DNA of 64,000 nt, taken from positions 2,480,001 to 2,544,000 of the forward strand of contig JAGVRJ010000001.1 in NCBI GenBank assembly GCA_019059635.1, written 5' to 3'. Source of the stretch: Proales similis. Its lineage: Eukaryota > Rotifera > Eurotatoria > Ploima > Proalidae. How positions within the stretch are numbered: position 1 is the first letter of the stretch; each line of letters begins with the position of its first letter. The position numbers and the translations under genes are program-made. Shown here piece by piece: positions 46,801-60,513 of this stretch. The notes under the pieces were generated by a model. It did not search any database. It saw only the letters and a list, made by a program, of their open reading frames with translations, and was not told the origin of the DNA.

Positions 46801-47128
46801 TATGTTCGACTCAATCGAATAGCCCATCTTAACAACGTTAAAGGATCATTGGATAGAATTATATGTTTTTTGGAAACAGCGTGGAAGACGGCGAAACCTT
46901 TTGGTCACTTTCTCCTAGGTTATACAAATAAGCGTCCAATTCATCAGGCTGGGCCTGTTCGCTTTCCATTCGTTGTCTTTTGTAGCCATCTTTTAGTTAG
47001 TATATTGGTCTCAGTGTTGTAAGCAAAGCCTCAACCTAGAAAAGATTCAAACCATCTAAACTGTCCTCCTCCAAACTTTTTCGCTTTCTATTTTGATAAT
47101 ATCCTGGATTGCGTGGATAGTTCGACAT
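43854..47128 (-). CDS. NCBP1: Nuclear cap-binding protein subunit 1 (CBP80)
   Basis: The large MIF4G-repeat subunit of the nuclear cap-binding complex. It supports CBP20 binding to the m7G cap in splicing, export and early translation. The gene has about a dozen short exons. It starts [20 protein letters not shown], a basic N-terminus as in the family. Recognisable parts are [56 protein letters not shown]-type sequence ([15 protein letters not shown]), the [17 protein letters not shown]-like segment, and [14 protein letters not shown]. The last intron splits [16 protein letters not shown], and the protein ends FNSYVALKK with TAA at 43856-43854, comparable to the human C-terminus. Confidence 0.92.
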
Positions 47129-47596
47129 GATAAATTCGTCAGCTCGAAAATACTAGTTTCTGAGGCTTAAGAGGGAGCGAAGAAAGAGAGAGAGAGAGCG
47201 ATTGAAAGCTGACCGACTTCGCGCCGATTGTACATGTGTTCAGCGCAATTAAGTAATATGCAGCTTTTCTACTTTAACATAAACTCTTTACCTGTCTGCT
47301 TAAATAGCGCTTAATTAACTTGAAGTCAACAATCAAGCCCATAAATAATAGCGCTTTTTAATTTTTCCTTTGTCGTGTTTTTCCTAAAATAAAATTCTGT
47401 CGAGCTGCTTGGCACCCAACTCTGTTTGTTCAGTTTTAATTCAAGCCACAAACAGCCGTCTACCTTGCGATGCAGCAATCAGCTCAATGCAAGAAGCAAT
47501 AAAAGCACTTAACGTCTAAATAAATTTCCAAGAGAACGAGCCAGAGAGTTTTGTTTATTTCCCTGAAATTCTCTGTCAAAATTCGAAAACAAGCTA
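47129..47596. promoter_or_regulatory. Divergent promoter region, NCBP1 / orphan gene
   Basis: A 468-bp spacer between divergent start codons. A GAGAGAGAGAGAGAG run lies near 47186-47203. No coding exon is seen. Confidence 0.45.
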
Positions 47597-48400
47597 ATGT
47601 TCTACAGCGCTTCCTCAAACTCGCTTCGTTCCCTGAACGAATGCAATGTTCGACCGAAAAGGTTTCTATCAGATTACTGTCCGCTATTTTACCGCCTGTT
47701 TGATGAGGGTTTTTGTCATAAAAGAACCAGCTATGCAGTAATGAGCACTTGGTTTTTTATGGACGGAGCTCAATCTGATCATTTTGATGTAAGAATGCTT
47801 TAATTGTCGATTCAATTAGTCAATTCAACTTAAAGAGCATTTAAACTACAAAATCCAAGAGTCAAAGAAAGGTGACGCATCAAACAATCAAGAAAATTTC
47901 GAGCCTGCCAACTCCAAGGCAGCTTGCTGCAACTCCTGAAATCCGGCAGCATTTGATGCAAAACTGGTCAAGACATCGCGCAGAAATACACCAAAGGCAT
48001 AAAACAGAGTAAAACACCAAAACCCCTGAGTTGAAAAGACTTTAGAGGGTTGAGCTAATTTATAAATGAAACAAATTTGCAGAAATGGTGAATGGAAAGG
48101 ACGGTCTGGAGGCAGCGGAAGTTGGTCTAACATAACCGAGTCATTCAAAGAAGACGGAAACCGATTGGTGTTTGTGGACGGATCAAAATCGAACCCCTAT
48201 CGAGCTTCAGGCGTCTCCAAGCTAAATCGAACATGGTCACTCAATCAACCTCCTCGCTCACTTCTTGATAGACTTGAGAGAGGTAAACTATTCAATTTTC
48301 CTTTCGTTTGTATCGACATTGTTTTCTGTTTGAATTAGAACGCCTTGGAATACAAACTCGGCATGGCGTTGAATATGGAAACTGGAGTGTGCTGAGATAA
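47597..48400 (+). CDS. Uncharacterised 200-residue protein
   Basis: Four exons (47597-47788, 47860-48008, 48083-48282, 48339-48400) close exactly in phase, with introns of 56-74 nt. The start MFYSASSNSLRSLNECNVRP is followed by a basic segment (KISSLPTPRQLAATPEIRQ, MQNWSRHRAEIHQRH) and an aromatic/proline-rich C-terminus (RASGVSKLNRTWSLNQPPRS, RHGVEYGNWSVLR). Short repeated motifs with Trp, Tyr and Arg recall microtubule-inner or sperm-tail proteins, but I cannot name a family. The first exon is the least certain. Confidence 0.55.
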
Positions 48401-48543
48401 ATATCAGTCGGTCTTTGAGTTAGAATAAACTTTGAGCGTAATAAACGAAATTTATTGCTCTTTTGTATTTTATTTTGCTTTTCTAAAGCTGTTGTTGGTT
48501 CGAAATTAAATAGCAAAGAGTTGTTTGCTTGAAATCGACTGCT

Positions 48544-49675
48544 TTATGTGTAAAGCGATGCAACTTCAGAGACCATCGATGGAAGAGCTTTGAGAAGCCT
48601 CTTGCTGCTCTCATCCTCCTTTAATTGATTAAGATCGTTTAAATATATTTGATTCTGAGAAAACATCCGGTTTATTGAGAGCTGACCTTAAAATAATTAT
48701 TTTCTCCCAGTTTACTGCTCACAGCTTTAAATAATTGCTTGGAAGCTTGAATTTCTGGCTTAATTGAATCCGAATAGCAGACGAACACAAGGAACGGTAT
48801 GGATTTGAGAATACAAAAATGAACAACTTGAAACCGCTTGCTTATTTTTTAGGTCTTTTTTTTATTCTTGATGATTTAGCTTACTTGCTGCCGGTAGGTC
48901 AGTAACAAAGTTTGGCTCTTCTAGTTTTGTGCAGCTGTCCTCATTTTGCTCGTTCTTGTCTGAACTAAGAAATTTAACAATCGGGAAGCGAGTTTGCTGA
49001 GAACCGTAATAGCTTTTGCTCGATTGGCAGCAGGCAACCAAGCACTCTCTAAATTCAATTCTTTGCCAGATCTTTGTTGTTCATCAGTTCATCAGTTCGC
49101 AATCAGAAAATTAAAAAAACTTTCTCACCTGATCGATCCAGTCGAAAAGCTCCTCAGGGCGAAGCGGCTGACTAAGCTGGCACACAAGCAAACATTTTCC
49201 GTTTATGTTTTTCACGTATTGAATAAGGCTGGAGCGAATAGGTGCAAGTTGATTTGGAGTTATCTTAGCTTCTGACCTGTTGCTATTGAAAACTTTGAAT
49301 TCAGATTCGGTTGCTGTGAGACCGATGTCCTGGACGTCACTTGCATGGCTCATCAAATAGACATAGTTGAAAGCTAGTAAACTCGTTCGGTCCACAAAGA
49401 TTCTAAGTCTGACCTTTTAGAACTTACCTGCTGCCTGTTGGCCATCTGCTATCACCAGACTGTCGACTTTCAGTTTTGATTGTTTAAAATCTTCTGTAAG
49501 CCAGTAAACTGTTCGCTTATAGGCACCGTTTCTAATTCAAAAAGTCAATAAGAATGGACAATTGCTCGAGGTGACTGTAATCGAAGTACTCTTCGTCTAT
49601 TTGAAATTGATCATCGTCTTCATCTTCAAAACAGGCTCTTGAGTAGCCCATATTCAATTCACCGAAAGTGTTCAT
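48544..49675 (-). CDS. PSMG1: Proteasome assembly chaperone 1
   Basis: A chaperone that, with PSMG2, guides alpha-ring assembly of the 20S proteasome. It starts at ATG 49675 (MNTFGELNMGYSRACFEDED); a 56-nt intron joins DEE to NGAYKRTVYWLTEDF in phase 2. Later exons read LNYVYLMSHASD-like sequence, the ELFDWIDQ exon end, TKLEEPNFVTDLPAA, and FLVFVCYSDSIKPEIQASK. The last exon encodes LLKALPSMVSEVASLYT. EPNxVxDLPAA, the CYxD strand and the IYT-like end match the human protein. It is divergent from TPI with 301 bp between start codons. Confidence 0.85.
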
Positions 49676-50906
<1,231 letters not shown>

Positions 50907-51218
50907 AATTCTTAATCTGATCTGAGCGTGCAAGCATTCAGCTTTTATCCAGCTTTCTAGCCAAAAAAATAGAAATAATTATTTAGTAGTCGTCCCTAGC
51001 TTGCTCATTAAACTAAGAACCCGTGTGAACTTTGTGAATTAGAAAAGCGATTTAGACCAAGCAAATTAGCCAAGAATAAAAATTTCCTAGCAGCGTAAGT
51101 TGCCTTCTCTCTAAGATCAATTCAGCTTGAGCCTCAAGAACGTTGCACTTCTTCGCACAGCATTGGCGACTTGCGAATATTAACTCAGCAAATTAATAAA
51201 ATAGAGCCGAAGAGAAAA

Positions 51219-52305
51219 ATGGCAGATGATAGCTTGCCAGAACTAATTGACATTAACGAGCCTGCGCAAGCTCCAAACCAGGGTCAAGAGGCTTCCAAAC
51301 CTGAGGCTGAATTCCAGCTCAAGGTATCCAAAAGGAAAAGGCGAACAGAAAAGATGGAAGCCGAGGAAGCTATTGACGAAGGCAATCAATCGGATAAAGA
51401 GCAACTGAATGAGATGGCCAGTGAAGACGAAGAAATGCTGGATCGAGTTGAAGCCAAACTGCTTGAAGCGAAAAAGTTAAAATTTCCGCCAGCGTCAGCA
51501 GAGAAATCTGCGGTATTTCTGAATTTTTTGCTTCCTCTTTAAACTTAATTTTAATTTTTTACTCTGGAACGAGTTAGGATGGAAAAACGGAAATGAGAAA
51601 AGTCCACGTTCCACCCAACAGATACACACCACTGAAAGAAAATTGGATGAAAATCTACTCGCCAATAGTAGAGTACCTCAAGCTCCAAATTCGATTCAAT
51701 ATTAAAACTCGAAATATCGAGATAAAAGTATGTATCCAACTGTTGCTTATGAACTTTTCTTTGTCAAACATCGATCGAAACCAAAGACTTGCTCAGAGAC
51801 AAAAGAAATCACTTCAATTCAAAAGGCAGCAGATTTCGTGCGAGCGTTTGTTCTTGGCTTTGAAATTGAAGACGCTCTAGCGCTCATTAGACTTGATGAT
51901 CTCTTCCTGGAAACGTTTGAGGTCATTGATGGTGAGTAATTTGAGAATTTTTGTTTCAGAAAGAAAAGTTACTCAAGAAATTGAAAATAGTCAAACCACT
52001 GAAGGGCGATCATTTATCACGAGCTATCGGACGAATCGCTGGAAAAAATGGAAAAACGAAATTCACTATTGAAAACACCACGAAGACACGAATAGTCTTG
52101 GCAGATAGGTAAACGCAATCTACCAGTCGAACTTGTGGTATGAAGCATTCGCAAGATTCTTTTTAGCAAAGTACACATCCTTGGCGCATTCAAGAATATT
52201 GCCCTCGCACGTCGAGCAATCTGTAACCTCATTCTTGGCAGTCCTCCTTCTAAAATTTACGGCAAGCTTCGCAATATTGCCTCCAGGGCAGCTGAAAGCT
52301 TTTGA
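51219..52305 (+). CDS. PNO1: RNA-binding protein PNO1 (partner of NOB1)
   Basis: A KH-domain factor for 40S subunit maturation, acting with the NOB1 endonuclease at 20S pre-rRNA. Exons 51219-51512, 51578-51727, 51787-51931, 51991-52108 and 52167-52305 close in phase to 281 residues. An acidic N-terminus is followed by the core: [107 protein letters not shown], and the end [19 protein letters not shown]. These match the family almost throughout. Confidence 0.96.
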
Positions 52306-52444
52306 TTGCAATAAAAATTCAAAGAAAAAAAGTATTTTTGGTTGGTCTTAGGAAAGTTGGATGCTCGTTTGGGGTTGCTATGGGAATGATCAGTTGCATA
52401 ATAGCAGTCTAATCAGCAAAAACCTTTTATTTGTTGATTCAAAT

Positions 52445-55400
52445 ATGGAAGGCACAAACCAAATAGACTCCAACGCATCGTCTCCAGAGGTATCTTTATT
52501 GCCATTTATGAAACCAATCATTCTGTTCAATTTGCTATTGGTTCGAAATTCAGCTATTTGCTCTGCTTCGCTCAGCCGAGCGAGCATTCAAACGATCGAG
52601 TTTTCAAAAAGCATACCGTAGATACCAACAGCTACTTGATCAGGGCTTTCAGGAAACAGTTCTCATCAAATGCCGATTAGCTGAGTGTTGCCTAAACCTC
52701 GGCTTAGTAGACCAAGCATCACAGATGTGTGACCAGTTTCTAGAAAACGACTTCTACAATCCCAAAGTACGGAAATCAAAGCTATCAAATTTTAAATGTT
52801 TCTCTAACTGAATCGTTTAGTTTCATCTCTTGAAAGGAGAATGTGAAGAACGCCGACTTAAATTTGAAGCTTCAATCGAGCACTTTTGCCTTGCTCTGGC
52901 CAGCCGAGTAGAAGCTGATGCTTCGATAATGGCTCGTCTCCTCAAAACTCTGAATACTTGGCTTGACCTTAAAATAGAAACCGAAAACCAAGGTAATTAA
53001 CACTTAGACCGCTTCTCTTTATCTCTTCCCTAAATTCCCTAAACGTTCTAATACCAAAAGATTTATCTGAAATACTGGTTAAACTATTATTTGCGTGTGA
53101 GAAAATGATCAGTCGACACCTCAATCCTGTGGCAATTAAGATTCTCAACTATCTGAGCACTCTGTCCATTGAAAATTCAAAAATTCAAAGCGAGCTCCTT
53201 CTCATTACGGCCAAGTCCTTGAAGCTGGAGGGCAAAATTGAGCAAGCGCTGATTGCATTTGAGGAATGCATTTTCGTTAGTTCTGTGAATGGTCATCAAA
53301 ACTGTAAAGTTAAAGCAATAGCCTTGATAAGCTCATGTTACATGCAGCTAAAACAGCTGGACAAAGCAATATTCTATTATTTGAAAATAATTGACTTAGA
53401 GGCTGGCTCAAACGATTCTTCGCTTGTTGACGTGGAGTTACGCATCGTGGTCAGAAAAAACCTATCAGAAGCCCATGAGCAGATGGGAAATATTAATTTG
53501 TGCTGCGTTTACCTCAAAGAAATCGACCAGTTAATAGAAAAAGCTCTCGAAATACATTCTGAATTAAATTTCCAGACAAACAGTCTTCTTCGAGACCGAT
53601 TTCACATGATAAAATCTAAATTCGAAGCTATTTTACAAACAGCTCACTATCTCTACATTCTTAAGGAATTCTTTGATCTTGAGCAGCTGCTTAAGCACAA
53701 TTTAATGCTGCTCGAGCGAACGGATTGGAGCGAGCTCTTTGACGAAGATCTTAAAGACTATCTTCTTAAAACTAGAATACAGTTGCTGAGTTGGACGTCA
53801 ATATGTTCTGCTTCACTATACAGCTTTCGATACTCACGTCTGTGTGCTCGTAAGAGCATTGCATTGGTTGAAAATCGTTTGAAAGCTAAAGAGTCCAACG
53901 AGGACATAGATTCATATCATAAATGGCTCTCACTCAAAGTTCAATGCCTTTTGAACGCATCGCGAGCCAGTCGCGAGATCGTGAACATTTATTCTGAAAT
54001 GCAAGCTGGGTCTGGTAAAAGCCCATATGATATATGTGAAGCGAAATCGGTAGAGCAGGACTTGGAGCTATCTGAAAACAAGGCCAAGGAAGCATATTTT
54101 ATTTCTAAAAAACTGCCAAACTTGATTGTTAGGACAGAGAGCACCTTTGAATTGGCCTATTCGCTAATGTGTTCCGGTCTGTATCAATCTGCGGCGTATT
54201 ACTTTGGAGAAATTCTTGAAATTCCAGCGTTGGCATTTAACACCGAAAAGCAAAAACAACTCTACTCAGACTGCCTTATAGATTATCGCTTGGAAGCAAC
54301 AGTCTATTGGGCTAAATGTCTATTGATGAATGACATAAGCAAGATCGGGATAAGTGACAATTTCACTCAAGCTGAATCGCAAGCAGAAATCGAATGCATT
54401 AAATCAAAGTTATTAGACGCAAGAGAAACCATATTAGAAAGAATCATGACCTTTCGGCAATTAGAAGCCAACACTTTTTTCTCAGCCGAGTTTACTCAAT
54501 CAAAACGTCAATCGCGAAAGATGAGTAGCCGCCTGAATAAATTGGCGACCTCTTGCTTGGATTCGCTTTCGTTTATTTTTTATAATCAAAAACAAATTGA
54601 AGAGAGCTTGGCCTGCACCGAGATTTGCCATTTCTTGTTCAACTCTGAGCTTGGTCCAATTCAGTCAGAAACACTGGAGCAGCTCAAAGCCGGAAAGATA
54701 AAATTCAAGCAGATAGATAGAAACCTGATCAAGACCAAAGTCCTGTTTGATTCCAGAGTTTTACTTGTATTCATATTCGATCCGAGGAAAGGAGTCAAGG
54801 CTTCCAAATGCTTCAGATTAAATCAATATTTTGATTGTTTGCTTAAAGAGCAAAAATGTTTTACTTTCGATATCCAAGGATCGATCTATCAACTGTCCAG
54901 ACTTTTCGAACTGGAACAAAATGCCGAGCGTCTCAGGCATCAAAGTCAAATTGATGGCCGGGATGTGTCATCACCATTCAACGAATTAAGGCGAATACGC
55001 ATATTAAATAGAATGCGTGATCAAAAGTTTTACTATTTCGTCAACCGACAAGGAATTCAACGAAAATCAAAGCAGCAAGGGACTCGTATATTCGGTTCAA
55101 GTAGTCGGTTGAATGAAAACACAATATCTGAGCCAAATATGAAAACAGGTCGGCCTGAGTACTTTTGGATTAAAGTTGCTGAAACACTGTGCGGTCTTCT
55201 GTTTAATTGTCATCCAATGGATGATATGTTTATTATAACCTGTGACTTGACGTATGTCAAATTGATCTCGATGGCTTTGAATTGCCATAAAAGACAATTT
55301 TCTCTTCTAATCGGCTCTTTTACCGCATATGATCTCACTCTTAACGAAACCAAAAAGTTCAACGCTGAAATGAAATCCAAGCTTACGGAACACCGTCGAA

Positions 55401-57838
55401 GGCTAGTTGAAAATGATACCCGTCACTTATCCGATTCTGACTCAATTGAATGTCAAAAAGTGTTGAAAAAAGACATCAAGCCTAGTCAGACGATTGATCC
55501 TAGAAAAACTGTACTCCATCTTAACGAGAAACCAAACGAGGATTTCATTTCTCGCCCTCTGGATTCAGTGCACCAAGCAAAAAAGAGACTGGACGCGGCA
55601 GTTTCTACTCTGATCACGGAAGCCGTCAGTGGCGTTGATGTTAAAAAATCTCATCTAGAAGTACCTAAATTTGAGCAGCCGTTGGAGGAGGTATATTGCT
55701 CGGTTATGGGCTGTCCCGACGGTTATTCAAAGTCAAGAAAACACAGTCTGGAGACATTGAAAAAAGTGGCCGATAAAATTCAAACAGAGCCCATATTTTC
55801 TAATCAAATGACCAAGCATGAGCTTCTCAACCGTCTAAATTTAAGCCAACTTGTATTCTTGTCCACCATAAGCACAAACGAGTCAGATTCGACACTTTTT
55901 TGTTCGCCAAGCGACTTGTTTCCCAGTTCCAATGTCGAGCGACAAAAGTACTGCCAGTTAAATCAAGATGATCTTGACTCGGTTCAATTGCATCGTTGCA
56001 AGTTGCTGGTTTTAGATTGTTACTCTTCAATCAATCATGTGCCAAGGTTAGAGTTTGCCGAAAAGTTGATGAGAACCGGCTGTCATAGTGTTCTGGTTGT
56101 TCTTAATCCTCTGTCCCACGACCAGATGATCCAGTTCTATGAAAAAATGTTTGAGAATTTGCGTTCTGAGCCAAGTGTTAGCAAGGCACTGAGGAAAACT
56201 ATTGATTGTTTTCAATCAGATAGCCAAGAAATTAGTTTTAACATCAACTCGGCATTTTGTCTAATTAGTGCGCAAGAAATTCAGCTTGACTTAACTGAGA
56301 TAAATAGAATGGCTCGACAAACTAAAATCGACGAGACTTTGAACAAGATACGACTTGAGAATGGAAGTGATCCTCTCAATCATCAGCTTCTAGAGCTCGC
56401 CTATTTCAACAAAAACATTAAGAGCTTTGAATTGACACTCATTAAACTTCAACTGTGTCTTAAATACTTTATTTCTCTTCTAATTGAGCAGCTCGGCGAG
56501 CGAGAACCATGCATAGAAGACAGTTCGGCCGATTTACTTTATTTGCTCAATGATTTGGTAGATAAAGCAATACTGTACATGAATTCAGGTCAGTCTAAAT
56601 CAGAACACCTGGACAAGTCGCTTTACGGGCAAAAGGCAAGTTGGGACGTTCTAAGATGCCTGGGCTTCAGCATCCAACCTTCCAAGCTTGAACATACAAG
56701 AAGTGAAGAGATCGATTACTTAATTATATTCCCATCTCAGCAATTTCTTGACTTGAATCTTAGAGCGTTGCATTTGCTCAATAGCTTGATTGAGCTCTGT
56801 TTCGGAGATAAAACTTGTGCCTCTCAATCGAAACTTGTGCTTTACAATCTGAATGCTCTGCTCCCGATCAGCGATTCGAAGTTACTCAAAGCTCTACTTG
56901 ATATGTTGGCGTTGACCAAATTTGCCCCTGATGTTCTATTGTCGAAAAACGATGAGCTCATCAGTTATCTGTTGGGCTCTTATGAAACCTGTCAGCAGCT
57001 ATTGCCGCCCAATTTAAATATCGAGTTTAACAGAACAAAAGATCTTAACAAGTGGCAAATAGACGATTCACCAGCATCGACGTTTATTTCAAAGCCAAAA
57101 ATGAATCCCAACAATAAAATGCTTAACTTTCTTCTTGAAATAGGCTTCAAAATTGTTGGAGAATGGATAAGTTACAGAGAGACAGCTGTTCATAAACTTT
57201 TGCTTGAACAAGTTCTCAAAATATTCGACTCACTCAACGTTGATCGTGATATGAGTCTTTATAAAGAGCTTAGCATTAATGTGATAGGTCAGCAATCGGC
57301 AACATCACGAAGTCAGACCAAAACTCCAACTTTAAATAAGGTGAAACAACAATTCGTCGATGTTCATAAGGTATTTCAGAAAGATTTTTCAACAAATTTG
57401 ATCCAGATTGTTTTATTTGATTTCAAGATTATCGGCCGAGATTCGTGGGCAACTCAAATCGAGACCAAAAGCGAAATGGAAAAAAAGAAACAGTTCGTGG
57501 AGAAATTTAAAAAACTTGGCCAAATTGCACGCCAACAGAAGATAGAGAGTTTGAAGCATTTTGCGCATTGTTTGAAAGAGGCAGAGGCTATGAAATGCCT
57601 AAAAACAGACGGAAGCCAAGTACCAGGCGACCATTTTTTGAGGCATCGTATCAAATCTGAGCATGTTGACTCAATGTCAAAAGATAGGCATGAAAAAGAC
57701 GAAATTATCATGGTCCCATTAGAAGAAATCGCTCAAATACGGAGAAAAGCACATTTGACTATTAAACGTGACCTAAACCGAATTAAAACCGAAAGGCGAG
57801 AGAAAATTGAAAAGCTCATGCTCCCGTCTTTAAAATAA
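52445..57838 (+). CDS. TPR + CHAT-domain protein, TTC28-like
   Basis: Exons 52445-52489, 52554-52766, 52821-52992 and one giant exon 53061-57838 close to 1735 residues. The first half carries TPR-type helices (SAERAFKRSSFQKAYRRYQQ; QALIAFEECIFVSS; LKQLDKAIFYYLKIIDL; SAAYYFGEILEI). Around residues 830-1220 is a CHAT-like (caspase-fold) region: DDMFIITCDLTYVKL, later CKLLVLDCYSS, then GCHSVLVVLNPLSHDQMIQF and SVSKALRKTI. After it, SWDVLRCLGFSIQP and DYLIIFPSQQ echo the post-CHAT part of TTC28. Human TTC28 is longer (about 2480). The His-Cys pair of active CHAT proteases is not obvious. The tail is basic and helical. Confidence 0.65.
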
Positions 57839-58345
57839 TTTATTTATTTTCTTGTTATAGACTTGATGAGCGAGTTTTCTGATGCTTTTGTTTTTCTATT
57901 CTATTTAAAATAAAAGCGAAAAAGCTAACCAATTTAATATGCCAACATCTTTAAACCAGTCAGAGTTCTAAAATGGAATCTTATAATTAATCACTTGCCT
58001 CTGTCCTCCGTCGCACATTTGTACTATTGCACAAGCCCTGATTTTGTGTTATTCAATCAAAAAGCTTTAAGTGTCGCATCAGATTGACTTTTTAATTAGT
58101 AGGTCTTACGGCTACTTCATAATCAAGAATTTCTGATTAGGCATCCGACCCTTGATAGCTTATTTGCATTAACTAACGCCCAAACCATCAGAAAGAAGTT
58201 CCAGGGTATATATTGCCACAGTGATTGAAATGCCTTTGAGGGTACAAATTTATTTAACTCGATATTTTATTTTAGATTAAATTTTTTTTTAAATAATAAA
58301 TTAAGTGACTTAGATTGATTTCTTAGCTATGGCTGTTCGAAAACA
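57839..58345. other. Intergenic, 3' regions of convergent genes
   Basis: AT-rich DNA between the TPR/CHAT gene and the GPCR gene, which converge here. No coding exon is seen; an AATAAA at 57910-57915 is suitably placed for the plus-strand gene. Confidence 0.5.
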
Positions 58346-59494
58346 TCAGTTCTTAGTAGGAGATAGGCCTGCCAGACTCGGTTTGAGGATTTTAAGAGTC
58401 ATAGATTTATCCCGGCTAGCTTTGCTCAAATGTTCTAGGTCTCGGTTCGATTCGTATTCTCTTTTCATAAATTGATATTTCTCTCTGATTTCGTTTCGAA
58501 AGTTTTTGTTCATCCAACCATATAGTATTGGGCTCAACACAGAATTGAGTACTTCTATGAGGGTGAGAATAGTGAGTGGTGAGTAAAGAACCTTTTCACC
58601 ACTTGAAATCATGTTTTGCAGATTAAACTCAACGCTAATATTAAACAAAGAGAGTGGCAAATAACAGACAATGAATGTAATACAGAGGGCGCTTAGCAGT
58701 TTGCAATTCCGCTGGTGTGGTCTCTCTTTTTTGATTAGCCTTTTTCTTAGCACCTCATAGTGATTCATACGATCATCTTGAGCTTTAAGAAATCGAATTA
58801 TGCTTATATAGGTAAATAGAAGAGTAACGCTAGGTAGTACGAACTCCAAGAAAAAGAGAACTAGAATGTACAACTGTTTGTAAGCTGGTTCTGGCCATTT
58901 TTCGACGCAATACAATTTGTTTTCAAACTTGGATATCATTGATGAGATCGCTGGGGCTGGTGGTAGTATATTTGAATGATTTGTTACGTTCTGGAGTAAC
59001 ATTTGCCACATGAAAGGCTTGACTAGTTGCTCAGTGCCGCGAAAATAAAAAGTAGGCGATGCAAGTAGGATGGCTACGAGCCACAAACCTAATATGGTTA
59101 GTTTTGTGTGACCAGGACCTAATTGACGTGAGTGCACGTTGACTACACATATCCAACGATCAATCGCAATCATCATGATGCTGAAAGCACAGACCAGAAC
59201 GAAGACAATTTGAATTGAGTTTGATAGCTTACACCAGACATCTGAATGATTCCATTCTTTGACGGTTATTGTTAGCAGATACGACGGAGTACATATTGTG
59301 AGCAGGAGAAGATTCGAAAACGTCAAGTTTAACATGAATGCGTTGCGTACGTTTCGCAACTTTTGGCTCGTTAAAACCAAGTAGATGACAAATGAATTGC
59401 CACTGATGCCCATTACCATTAAAAGAATATAAATGATCACCAGCACGATGATTAATGGTTCAGTTTCTTTGTCAATCATCATATTCTCGTTCAT
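58346..59494 (-). CDS. Rhodopsin-class peptide GPCR, NPF/NPY-receptor-like
   Basis: A seven-helix receptor of 382 residues in one coding exon, starting MNENMMIDKETEP (in-frame codons upstream lack ATG, and an acceptor-like ttctag at about 59535 suggests a 5' UTR intron). Helix 1 has GNSFVIYLV; helix 2 MLNLTFSNLLLL; the helix 3 Cys is in VWCKLSNSIQ, with ECL2 Cys in LYCVEKW. Helix 3 ends IAIDRW instead of DRY; helix 6 has CYLPLSLFN in place of CWxP; helix 7 ends SPILYGWMNKNFRNEI instead of NPxxY. RNVRNAFMLNL and YGWMNKNFR resemble NPF/NPY receptors. Ligand unknown. Confidence 0.82.
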   Translation of the reverse strand: MNENMMIDKETEPLIIVLVIIYILLMVMGISGNSFVIYLVLTSQKLRNVRNAFMLNLTFSNLLLLTICTPSYLLTITVKEWNHSDVWCKLSNSIQIVFVLVCAFSIMMIAIDRWICVVNVHSRQLGPGHTKLTILGLWLVAILLASPTFYFRGTEQLVKPFMWQMLLQNVTNHSNILPPAPAISSMISKFENKLYCVEKWPEPAYKQLYILVLFFLEFVLPSVTLLFTYISIIRFLKAQDDRMNHYEVLRKRLIKKERPHQRNCKLLSALCITFIVCYLPLSLFNISVEFNLQNMISSGEKVLYSPLTILTLIEVLNSVLSPILYGWMNKNFRNEIREKYQFMKREYESNRDLEHLSKASRDKSMTLKILKPSLAGLSPTKN

Positions 59495-60513
59495 TTTGTT
59501 CGTTAATTTAAATGACGATATATCTTTCTGTCTAGAAGAAAAGGAGTGGATTTGAAATGATTCAAGAAAAAAATCATATAAATGACGCTTATTAAGCACC
59601 TTTTCCTTACTGCATCATACGATCTAGCGGAAGCGAGAGAGAAAAGAAGGTTCTGGTGGATTATCTAAAACCCCTAATCTATAATTATGGCGCTAAATAT
59701 GAATGTGATGCACGAGCCAAAGCCTTTTTTGAAATGTGTCAGTTCCTTTTCAGTCAGTTCCAGATACGGGACTACTCTCTTACAGAAAGCAGTTTGCTCC
59801 CCGGATTTCATGCGATGCAAGGAAACTATACGGAAAAAATGTTCAGCGAGACAGAGAAGAAATTTGGATAAGAAAACAACCATAAAGATGCTTTAAAGCC
59901 TCACTTAGCCAATTTAGCTGTTAATTTAGCATGTCGGCGGAAAAATCCAAGCTTTAACTTTCCACATCGGCTAAAGTACTAGTCACGCAAACGCTAAATT
60001 GTAGCTTTTCTTTCCAGTCGATCGCATTGCTAAATGAGTCATGCGGCTTCAGTCGTCTGAGTATAATTTGTTCACAGACTTTCTGATTTTTGCGCTCTCT
60101 TCCAGATCCTTGGAGATCCGGCTAAAAATTAAAATTACCCTACAGATTTTGATTCAGCTCATAATTTGATTGTAAAGATTCGGCTAAATCATGCGATCAT
60201 AGTAATTCAATGAAGCTAATCTCAATAGAGCCTCATGCTTCCCCTTATATTCTCATTCTCATATAACCAACGAATCTGGTAAAACAAGAAGTTCGCTTGT
60301 ATAATTTGTTTGAATCAAAAAGGCAGTTCTATAATTCAACTTTTCTCTTTAAAGGTTTTTTTTTTAATATTGTCTCTCAGAGTTAGAATAATTTGGCCCG
60401 GTTTATAAAAAAGCTCGACCCACCACAGCAATCGAAAACATTTTTTTATCTCAGTATTCTAAATTCTAGATAATAGCCAAAAGCAATGTTCGCATCGCAT
60501 TTTAATTTTAAGT
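59495..60513. other. Intergenic region, GPCR promoter side
   Basis: No supported coding exon. The overlapping open frames at 59656-59896 show no domain and conflict with each other across strands. A T-rich run lies at about 60357-60365. Confidence 0.45.

Noticed and set aside
59656-59896. Overlapping open frames on both strands
   Set aside because: Mutually incompatible frames without domains; one lacks an ATG.
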